Positions 1 through 12,000 of a stretch of 64,000 bases of DNA are shown here, piece by piece. Origin of the DNA: Phoronis australis (lineage: Eukaryota; Phoronida; Phoronidae); the NCBI GenBank assembly GCA_002633005.1, contig NMRA01000133.1:406312-470311 (forward strand), read 5' to 3'. The first letter of the stretch is position 1. Every line of letters starts with the position of its first letter. The translations under genes and the position numbers were made by a program. Under the pieces are notes generated by a model. That model did no database searches. It was not told the origin of the DNA and saw only the letters and a program-made list of their open reading frames with translations.

Positions 1-3000
1 ACTTCGAAGTTTGACCGAAAGCACTATTTCTATGGGGATCTTCCAGTAAGTGAAATTTCGTTTTGAAATCTTAACTTTTTTCTTGGCGTATAATAATTTG
101 TTACTTTACAAATATTTTAATATACTGCCTGTTTGCAGGAATCACGTTTTTGAGAAAGGTTTTAACTTTTAATTTAAAAATTTAATTTTTGATTTTTGAT
201 TTCTTATATTTTCCACTCTATTCAGGCCAAATTATCATTTTGCTCTTTAAGCATTACAGTAATTTGTGTTCATGCATGTGCATATATTAACTATGTTTGA
301 TAATGTCTAAGAGTTGCATTTCATCGCTGTTTAGCTGTCAATATTGAATTCTTAACCAAAGCGCTTTGGGGTTTAAAAGGATTGGTAACGAAAATAGAAT
401 CCTATTGCAGTAAAGAATATTATGAGATTGATTTTATGAGAGTAAAGGGTCTGAATTAAACCAGTTAAACATGGTGAAATTCACCTTTAAATAAAAAAAC
501 TGGAACACGTTCCTTTAAAACATTTATTGCTATATTTAGGCAGGTTATCAAATAACCCAACATCGTACTCCAATTGCTGTGGACGGACATTTAGACTATG
601 TCGTTTACGGCAAACATACAAAGCAGAAGCCCCAAAGTCTCCGGGCGAGAATTATCCAGATTCAAATGGAGCAGGACAGTGGGAAAAGTCTACATGATGT
701 TGAGGAGCGGAAAAGTTTGATTGACTTGAATAGGGCAGGTAGGATACACTGATAAGGTCACTGCATGATGTAGAGAAGTGGAAATGTTTGATTGACTTGA
801 ATAGGGCAGGTAGGATACACTGATAAGGTCTCTACTCAAGGTTATGTTGGACTCTACAGAAATGTCCAGTTTTGGCTAGCTTCGAAATATCATTTCTTGG
901 AAATGACTGATTGGATTTGTAAAAAAATTTCAGACGAGCTGTGATTTATGCTCAGTTCTCCAAAACTGTTTTAGTAATTGTGTTGTTATTAATCAATACT
1001 TTGATATAAAAGTAAGAATTATTGGTCTTCTTACTCGCCGTGTGTTGGTTACGTCACATGTCTGTTTGGGTAAGATGCTCTTTATTAAGTCTGCTTGGAT
1101 TGGCGGCCCCGACAGCTCAGTGGACTAGAACATCTGCATGGTTAGCAGAAAGACTTGGGTTCAAACCCCGGTCGGGACAGCGATCTTTTCAGACTTAACT
1201 ATAGGTCATGTGATATGACCATCGTATGACGTGTATGAAGACTAATAATTCTTTGAGGAATTGTTTTTAAATTGCTCCACTTTTGCACGAGGGGCAAGTA
1301 AAAACAAGAATTCAAAAATAGGAAAAATCTAAATTTTCAAAAGGGCATTTTAGAAAACTGTAACAGCGTTTTTGAGATTTCATCTAGAATATTGATATCA
1401 CATGAAATTTGATCATGTAATTCATACCAGTGTTTTGTTATGAATGTTCTTTTATTTTACACTACGTTTTACTAAAAAGACATGGTCACATGACCCAATT
1501 AATGACAGATTAAAAATCAAATTATACATGGTTTCTACTTTCAGAAAAAAATATTACTTTCTAAAGTTTTTTAGATATTTAACTAAATGCATAGACTTGT
1601 CAAAAATGTCCTACGTCACCTTAAAGTGGAACTATCGCATTTGAAACATCTTATGCAGATGTTGTTTTTGATAGTATTAACTTCTCGTCATGACAGTCAA
1701 CGTTGGGTTATTAATATTTTGTGTGTTTGAAAACTTTCCTGTCCACGACATCGCTCTCGGACAACAGTCTCACTTTGTACATTTGTGTAATGTTAACGGT
1801 GTTTGAAAATGTTGTTTCAGGAGTGGGTCTAATGGAGATAGTCACGGCCCCAGATTTCACAAGTGCTGAGGAGGCGTCATCATTCGTCAATGAACTGCAG
1901 CTGGTACTGCGGACGATAGAAACGTGTGATGGAAATATGGCTGGTGAGGGAACTGTCTACGTGTTACAATTTCTGCAAAAAAATAATGATTAGAAATACC
2001 CCCGGTAGATTCATCGAAATATGTTAATAATAAGTAATTGAAAAAGATTTTAGACTTTTAAGTGTGCGCGCATTAATTTGAAACTATCAGAGCTAATTTG
2101 ATTTTCTTTGTGTTTTCCAGAGGGGTCAATGAGGGTTGACGCAAACATCTCCATTCATGCACCTGATGAACCACTGAAGGGTATTCGGGCAGAGGTGAAG
2201 AATATAAATAGTTTCCGCTTCGTAAGGAAAGCAATAGGTAGGTTACACTTTCTATTTAGAGCGTGAATCTTGGCTCTTAGTTGGGTCAAATGAAATGTAA
2301 ATAGTTGGCATGCAGTAAAATCTCATTGGTTTAGGACACAATGTGGCAGACCGCAAATTGGCAATAAATGTTTTACCATTTTCATGTCATATTCCACAGC
2401 TGGGATCTGACAATGTTTTTTCAAGTTGCGTTTCTTTCACGGCAATGTTATGAAACTAATGAAAAAAGTTGTACCAAATATTGATATCCTGAATTGGCAA
2501 GATTTTACCATATTTTGACATCTGTAGTTTGTACTCAGAGGAGTATAATATCTTGTGTACTGCATCGTTCTTTGCAGCATATCTTTAATTTCTAAAGAAT
2601 TTACTGTTAGGTGTTGACTTAGGGGTTGTTCTCTAAATTTCATATCACTACACTGCTGTCATACCTCATCATAAACAACAACAAAATCAAAATTTAAGAA
2701 TTAGAATTTAATTTTTAATGATTTGATTTTTGTACGATAAAAATTTTATCAATACTTAGCTCTGTACTCTTTTAAATTGATAGTCATTGCTTATCAGCAT
2801 TCTGCTATTTTTCTAGCAGATATTTGTGAAGATTTCTCCCTGTTTTGATGTGTCTAAGTCTGACACAGTTTTGTACTGACACAAATGCATTTTTCATTGC
2901 TCAATTTTATACCTTTATGGCAGGATGTGAAAGAAGAGCAACATGGAGTGTTGAAATGTGCCCACGAATGCATTGCAAATGGTGTGCTTTTAGGGTTATT

Positions 3001-6000
3001 TATTTTTATCATAAAAATGGCCACTAGATGGCACAAAAACATACAATCCATCCAACAACAGGAACATGCCATATTTTAATAAAATATGTCAAGGAACTTC
3101 AGTGAAACAAGAGAAAACAGAATAAAATGAAATTGCCACTAGTGGGCACAGCTTCTGTTGGATTCGCCTGAAAGTTGTCGTCGTATGTTGTTATCTTCAT
3201 ATAAATACACTTACAGATCCTGCAGTGGGTTTAGAAGAAACAACTATGGGCACAGAATAAAACAAAACTACCACTAGGAGGCGCCACAGTAGTTAGTCAC
3301 CATCGTCAAACGTCCTCTTCACACTGAGAATATGTAAGCCAATTTTGAAAACCATCCCTAGAATGATTTGGTTGATACAGGGGTAGACGCCAAAAGCAAG
3401 ACTTGAAAACAGAAAAAATGGCAAAATACCTCGATTCCATCCAAAAACAGCAAAATAGTGTCATCTTACCAATAGATGCCTATATTTAAAATTTTATGAA
3501 AATATGTTGAGGACCTTTGAAGATACAGAATTAAACGTAAAAACTAAAATTGCCACTAAGGCGCACACCAGTAGTCAGATCTTTCCGAAAGTCTTCGTTG
3601 CCTGTAGTCAACATCATATAAATACACTTGCTAAATTAAGTAAAGATCCTGCAAACACTTTAAGAGATACAGCCATGAGCGGAAAAAAAAACTGCCACAA
3701 TGTGGCGCCCCAGTATACAAAGTCATCAGAAAATCATCGTCAGCTGTCCACTTCATAGTAAAAACATACATGCCAATTTTCAAAATTATCCTGAAAACGA
3801 TTTGGTTGATAGATTAGTGAATGCCAAAAAACAGGCTCGAAAAAAGTAAAAATGGCCACTAGGTGGCGCAAGCAAGATCGAATTCATCTGAAAACGGAGC
3901 GATAGCGTCACCTTATTAACAGATGCCAGTATGCCAAATTTTATGAAAATACGGTGAGGACCTTTGAAGATTCAGAGGTAAACGTAAAAAAATAAAATTG
4001 CCACTAGGTGGCACACCAGTAGTCAGATCTATCCAAAAGTCGTCCTCGTCCGTTGTTAACATCATATAAATACACTTACTAAATTTCGTAAAGATCCTGT
4101 GAACGGTTTAGGAGAAACAGCCATAGGCGCAAAAAAAAAACTGCCACTAGGAGGCGCCACAGTAGTCGGAAGTCGTCGGAAAATCGTCGGACGTCAACTT
4201 CATAGTAAGAACATACATGACAATTTTCACAATCATTTTTGAGCGGTTTGGATGATAGAGAGGTTGACGCAAAAAAACAGTAAAAAGGACCTCTAGGTGG
4301 CGCAACATACCCTGAATCCACCTGAAAACGAGAGGATCGCGTCATCTTACTAATAGGTGCCTACATACCAAATTTCATTAAAATCAGTTTAGGACTTTTG
4401 AAGATACAGAGGTAAGCATAAAAAACTAAAATTGCCACCAGAGGGCACACCGATTGTCAGAGCGGTCCGAAAATTCGCTCATGCTGTCCCATTCACGGAA
4501 GGAACACGTGCAAAATTTCATGAACATATGTCAAGGGGTTTTGGAGATAGAGCAGCAGACGCCGGACGGACGGAGATGACGGCGTAAATATGTGGGCGCA
4601 TAAAAAGGACAAATTAATTCATTTTTCATTTTTTGTCATAAGCTCTTTGAGTGATTCACTGATCAGATGCAAGTTTTGCTTTTGCTTGTACCAAATCTCT
4701 ATTTTTTACTTTTCATTTTTGGTTTGAAAAATGTAACTATTATCGTGATGTTTTGAAATACTCACTTTTACGTGTTGGTTTCAGACTATGAAATAAAAAG
4801 ACAAACGGCAGTGCGGGAAAGTGGTAAAAACATCGTTAAAGAGACAAGAGCATTTGATTTTGCTACAGGGTAAGTGACAAACCTATGTCTTGCATCATAG
4901 CCTCTCATGGTTTTATCATATGTTCGAGGTGCAGTTGTTCAATTTTCTTTCAATTGGAGAAATACATTGTTTTTTCATTCCATTAACCTTTTTATGGATA
5001 ACGTAAGATGTCATGTACACAAAAGATTGTAGAATAACGGCTATACAAAACAGCCCTGGTAGTTGATGTAGATAAACAAGCTGTGGAATTCACTTCGTTT
5101 TGTAGTTTTTCAAGCAGCCGAAAGTTCAGTTTGTCATAAATGCCTGTTAACAGGAAGCATGAATTCATAACTGACAGCCATCTTACAGAGCAGACTTCAG
5201 AGGACTTTAATTCTAGAAATCTGTGCTTTAGCAGGTGCTTTCCGTAAAAGAAGTCAAACGCAGAGGTTACTCTACACTATACATGACATTTATCCGTTGA
5301 AGTCGATGCAGACTCTTTATTTATCTATTATTTCTCACAAAATTTTGCCAGAATTGTCATTTCCATTTTTCTAATGCTAGCCACACTGCTACAAATATTC
5401 AAATTTTGACTTAAAGTTCACTATCGTTCTTCTCATTGACCAAACTACAGAAGATCAAGAATTGCGGTTTTTAATCCTTCCTATAAATCTACATAAAGTG
5501 GCGTTGCCACGATAGCATTTGTATCAACATTTAGTGAGAATTGAGAGACAATAATTGAATTGAAAGTGGTCAGAGTTTGTTAGAGTTTACATTGCCTTCT
5601 TTTTTTCAAAGTGACTATAACCCTGCGTTCTGTCCAAGAGCAGAATTTTTGATTTAGACCATTTTCCTCTGACACTGGTCTCGGCTTGTTCCATTCTAAG
5701 AAAGGAAGTGATTCTAAGTGAGGAACAAAATGGAAGTTTGTCATTCCTCAAGACTTCTCGTCACATAAAATGGCACGCCATGACACACCAATGACACGCT
5801 ATGACAAACCAACCTGTAGAACCTGGTTTTAAGCATAGGAAACTGTCAGTTCTGTTGAAGCCCTAGATTTGGTAGTTACTTTTTAACATTTTTAATTTTT
5901 GAAGAGAAACTGCCAAAATATGCAAAGTTTGATTTTTATCCTATGATTATTTTTGTATAGGACAACGGTGCCTATGAGAGACAAAGAGAGTCAAATAGAC

Positions 6001-9000
6001 TACCGGTTCATGCCTGAGCCCAATCTCCTGCCTTTACGTCTGTGTGACAGTTCGCATCCTGTTCCTGGTTGTATAAACGTGGATAAAGTGCTCGAGTCTC
6101 TTCCTCAACTCCCGTCAGAGATGAGGCAAGATTTGGAGAACACCTATGGCCTAGCCACAGAATATGCTTGTGAAATTGTGGTAGGTTGAACAAATTACTG
6201 TAGTTTAATTTATAAAATATTCTCGTTTTATATAGTTTTCTCTCGCACACACCACACACTGGTAACGCCGCTTATATTGTATTGATGGAGAATGAGCTTC
6301 ACGTAGCAGAATATTGTCTCGAGTCTCACTGCATCTATCAAATGATTTTCAAAATGAATCGGTCAAGTTTTGTGTAATCCAAATAGTTGCTACCTCCACG
6401 AATACAAAAAGGTACGGGCAGCAGTGTTTAGTCCTTCAGGCTATGACTTGACAGCTAGACACGCCTCATTCACTAATTTTTTTATGTAATAACTTCCAGA
6501 AAGACGGCTTGTATTCACTTTGTGTGAGTGTGATCACCAAACCAGGAGTAAACGGTTCAGTTGCTGTTAGCCGTGTTTTCTCACAGCTTCTCAACTGGCT
6601 TCGTGAAGATAAAAGAAACGTCAAAGACTGGTTTGTGAATTTTGCTTGTACTTTAAAGTTTTACGATCATGGAGGACCATATTGAAAAGTCTGTGTTTTT
6701 AACCAGCTGTCTACAAGACTAAATTTTAAGGCATTTATTTTCAGAAAGTAGAAAGTAGGTAGAACTTGATTTTGCATTTTTATCAATCTGTCATTTATTG
6801 GGTCATGTGACCATGTCTTTTTAGTAAAATATAGCCAAAAAGGAAAGGTATAGCAAAATCAACATATTTCATTTGATTTAAATGTTCACTATGAAATCTC
6901 AGAATCAATCTTGTAACAATTCTTTAAATTGTCATTTCGTTTCTTTTATGCAACTTTAGATTTTTTTCACACAGATCATAAAAGTCCAATTTTTTGATAG
7001 CCTCTCGTGCAAAAGTGGCCTGCGACCACCAAATTTTACTCTGTCCCCTTTTACTTAAATCTTAAAGAAATACTCAGAATGGATAATTTCTCATGTTTCT
7101 GGAGACCACTAGAAGGTGCTCTATCAAACGTGCTTTAAATCTTGAGTAATTCTCACTTTTTCAAGTAATACTCAGGAAAGTCTGACCACCAATAATTCGT
7201 GAGTATTAGAACTCTTACTAGTAAATTTGGAAAAATTACTTCAAAATTCCAAGACTACTACAAAAAGTGTTCAATATGTAGGACCATATTTGGATCCTTA
7301 CAGATCTATAGTCTCATTAAATTGTGAATATGCAAATGAAGTACTAATTTACAAACAACCCCGTGTCCTCCAGTGTCCCAGAAACCATCCAATAAACAGT
7401 TATCATAAAATCTTGCAAAAGTCTCGTTTTGTGGGACTATTTTTATGTAAATGGGTGTGGTAATATTTCATCGTTACCCTAATGAAACAAGGCACAGTTT
7501 TTATTATTTGTTTATTTCACTATCAAATATCAATTGCATAATATTTGGAATTACTAGGGTTTTGTTATATGTTCAAACTTGTTTTTAAGTGTCAGTTCTG
7601 TATCAGTGGTAGTGTTTTCTTTAAAATCGCAATTCATTTACAAATTGTTTCTCTTCCTGGTTACACTTGTACACAGTTCTCCAGGAAGTCACTAGGTGGC
7701 ACTTGCTACAAATTCAAATATTCACAGTTTTAGTGAGACAACGTCTTTACTTCACAACTTGATACCTTATTATATTCTCAAGAGTATATTTAGTAAAATT
7801 TCAATCGGTATGAATATATAAAATTTCATTTACGAAGTACATACCGTTCACGTCTTCATTCAAATAATCCGCAGACAACAATTCTCATTTCCACACCTTC
7901 TTTTCTGGAAATGTTGACTGAACTGTAGAGGGGGCTAGATTTCAATATGCACTTAAATTATATTTTTCTTGTTTTATCGCGCCAAAGACTTCCATACCAG
8001 CTTGAGAACGTTTCTTGATTCCATGTATGTCTTGAAGAGACTTGAGTTAAGTTTGGTGATCAGAATTTCTCAAGTATTACTCCAGTGAGTAAATATTGGA
8101 GTAAAAACATCTGTGAGTAATTTAAGGGTCTGAGTAAACTTTGGTTGTTATGGGCCCTGAGTTTGATTTTTAGGTCAATTGAAGACTGTCTCTCCCCCCC
8201 TCTCCCTCTCCCCCTCCCCTCCCTGTCCCCCTCTCTCTCCCTGTCTCTCTTTCTCATCTCCGTGAGATGTAAAATGACTGTACGCACACGTGATTGCCTT
8301 CAGCCTCTTGAACTTTGCAGGTGTATTGAAGTATTATTAACATTTAATGGCAAAACAACAATTTATTCAATTACACCAAGTCACAGTTACAAGCTGGTCC
8401 GTGTTTATATGTGGAGTTTTTGTAAAAAGTGCCTTCATAATATGTACATTTTCTTGTCTTTTTGATAAATTAATGCAGTGCAAGCTTTTAAGATGTTGAT
8501 TATGGTGTCAAGTACTTTATTTAGGCAAAGACTATTTCCTCATGAAGTTACACTATAAATTACTTAGTGAGTTTTGAAAAACTCTCCAGACCTGTTCTTT
8601 GAATATTGTTTCAATAATGTCATTCTATCTCGTGAAGAACAACAGCTTAATGTTACAGATTGATGGCAGTGTAATTGGTTTGTAAGCAGAACAACATATT
8701 GTTTTGCTGCAACCATTACTTAAGACGTCATTACTCCCGTCTCGGAAAAGATTGACTTGATAATTAAAACCTGGTTCTGTCTCCGGAACTGAGGAATGAC
8801 GTATCTTTATATAAAGAGTTATTATTGCTTACGAAACGGCACGGATGGTGTTTATACCGGTTAGTACAGTACCAGCTTGCTGTTTGTCTTGTTTTGTTAG
8901 AAACAAGAAAATGATTAGAAGTAGTGCAAGTGCACCTGCTTTTGGTGATTTTCAATGTTCAAAAGACAATTAACTTTTGAACAACGCTCAAGCTGCTCTG

Positions 9001-12000
9001 AGATTGTTACTTAAAGATGCATTGCGCCCTGATTAACTGGTTAAAAAAATGAGAATCAATTTAAGTGTTTTACTCTGTTTGTAATATTAGTCTCATAATA
9101 TTCCTTAACATGAAGGGATTTTGTTGCTTTTACCAACAAAAACATCACAAGCATTACCATGTCAAGAAAATGGTTCATGTTAAAAAGATTTCTGGACTTC
9201 AGAAACATTTCCAAATAGTTGCTGGAGACTGCACTCAGAGAGTTGGAATTCTGGAGATAGTCTCTAAGTTGGGAGCAATATGGCTGTCAGCCAGGCTCTG
9301 CCATCCACTGCCAGATGGAGTCACTTGTGTCTATAGTTTATTGGAGTTTTGAGAATGTTGTTATTGTTGTTAATGAACCTTCTTTACCTAATTGAAGTAT
9401 CTCAAGTCTTTATGTGAGTTGAAAAAGGGAAGATATTCAGTGGTAACCTTGGTTAATTTTATGCGCCCACATATTGTTGCATATTGTCGTCTGTCTCGCT
9501 GGCCAGCCTGGTGTATAGCATCAGTGGTTCATGCGGGATTGTACTGAAATTTGGCCAAATGTATTCCTATGAACACGCCAACGGATGGCAATGACTTTTG
9601 AAAAGATACAACTTCCATTTTTCCGCCTAGTAGCAGTTTTATTTTTGTACAGTTTTGCCCCTGTATCTTCAGAGTTCCTTGAAGGATTTTTGTGAGATTT
9701 GACAAATAAGGAGAGGACGCCTTCCCATTTTCGGATGTGCATTTTGCCATATTTACACTTTTGATCCTTGTTTGTGTCCACCTCTGCAAAGCCTCTCTAC
9801 AATTCATTATGAAAATCGGCTGATAGATGTATTCCCACTCAGAATAGCACTGCTGGTGGTAATCATGGAGCAGACCCTTAGTGGCATTTTTGTGTCCATG
9901 GCTGTATCTCCTAAATCCCTGATAGGATCTCTGGGAAGTTTGGCCAGTGTATTCCTATGAAAATGACGACTTTTTCTGGATTCGACTTTGGTGGCAACTT
10001 AAATTTTTTTACCCTTTCCACTGTATCTTCAGAGTTCCTATTGTTTGATGTTTGTTTCTCCATCGGCCTAACCGCTTGAAGGATCGTTCTGTTTCTGTTT
10101 CTGTTTCTGTGGTGAAGTCAGAGGGTAGGCACCGGGATAGTCTCTGTCCCTCCTCCTTCCAGTATCGCACACAATGTAAATTTGGAGATGCAACCAAGTT
10201 TGTGCTGGTTACACACTATTCGATCTTGTCCCCTGATTCGAGTTTTTGTTGCATCTCCGTATTGCCATCCTCGCTCTATGATCGTTATGAAAATAGAGAC
10301 ATAATGTGTTTTTGCTGAGAAGAATACAACTGACGAGGATTTTTGGGTGATCAGACTACTGTGGCGCCCACTAGTCTCACACTGCAGGCAATTTTTAGTT
10401 GACTAATGCTGCTCCCTCTTGTTTGTAGTAATGACCGATTCCTTTCAATTTTGCTGTTTGCTATGCACATATCAATACCTAGTTACTTTATATGTGCATA
10501 TTTTGGTCCATGCATGTCTATAATTATGTGTTTTCTTCCAGCTCTAGTATTTTACACATAAATTTTAATATGTCTGAGCTTCACTTTTTACATGGGAGAC
10601 TGTATACCTTGTACGGCCACGTGTCTTAAAATGAATGTGACTTTTGAACCTTCTTGATAAGACTGAGTCAAACATTTTGTACCGGATAAATCAAGTGTTA
10701 CTTGCATGTTTTAAAAATTGGTTTTTGGTCGAGTATTTTGAGCACAGGCAGTTATTGTCGGTGTAGCGTAACATACACTCGCATCGGTATATAGTTATTT
10801 ACAGACGGGTTCGTGTCTATGATACATGGGCCTAAATACGTGTGTATATTGTGGAAGTAATTGTTTAAAAATCTTTTTCCAGTTCGGTAACTCCCAGTCA
10901 GTTGGCCGATCTTGCAATACTCGCTCAGAATCAAAGAATTTCAAAGTCGATAATGGTATCGGTACTGCGACTGAATTATGACGGGGACCCAAGGTTGCCG
11001 TCAGAGATTGTCGAGAACGAAGGCTGGTGGATTATCAGTGATGAGCAAACTCTGATTGACTTATGCAGGAAATTAATGACAGAGAACCCAAAAGCCGTGA
11101 GTGTTAGCTTTCCAAACTCCTGCAATTTGCCAGCACATGTTGTGGTACTCTTTTACTTGCTGGTTAGGCCATGAAAGCATTACAACCATTCTTCTGTTAT
11201 GGGGGTGCATATTATCAATTTGTCCCATAGTAGTAATTTTAGTTTTTAAATTTGTCTCTGTATCATCAGAGCTCCTTGAGTTTTTATGAAATTTGGCAGA
11301 TGTCTTCATTTTGGACCGATTCAATGTATTTTACACCGTCTGGTGGCCATTTTGATTATTTTTAACTTTTTTGTGGTCCGCATTGTCGTCTGTCAAACTG
11401 ATCAAAGGATGAAAATTGACTGATGTGTTCTTACTGATATAAGAGCACCACTGACATGGATTTTTAGACGAGTCCTACTAATGTACTGGCAATTTGCATC
11501 TGCAACTGTATCTCCTAGACCCCTGTAGGATCTTTTGGAAATTTGGCAAGTGCGTTACCATGAACATGGCAACTTGCGACGATCTGGGTCCTCCTATTGG
11601 CAATTTTATTTTTATATTTTCCTCTGTATCTTTGGGGTTCCTTGGTAGATTTTCATGAAATTTGACAGTTTTCTTTTATGGAGATGACGACGTGTTCCCA
11701 TTTTCATATGGTTCGACGTATTCTGCGCCATCTAGGGGCCATTTCTTGGTAAAATAAAAGCCTTTATAAGCATACTGTTTGCAGTGCAGTGCTGGATGCA
11801 CTTCAACTCTTTGCATTATTCTTGTTTTGAAAATTGATGCTGTACGTTTAATTTGTTATTGTTCCTTTTCCCAAAAAAATTCAACAGAGATGAGAAAAAA
11901 GTGGTGCGTGATTTTCTTCTTTTCACTCATATCGAACCAGCTTCATTGGTGCAGTGGTATTATTGTCTGAGCCCATATTCCCCCTGGGGTGGGGGTTTGG

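Noticed and set aside
1106-1179. Working tRNA-Thr(GGT) gene
   Set aside because: The cloverleaf is good, but it has an acceptor mismatch, and downstream sequence is shared with a decayed copy near 13440, which is SINE behaviour.
8060-8465. Pro/Ser- or Arg/Glu-rich ORFs
   Set aside because: They arise from the polypyrimidine tract on the two strands.
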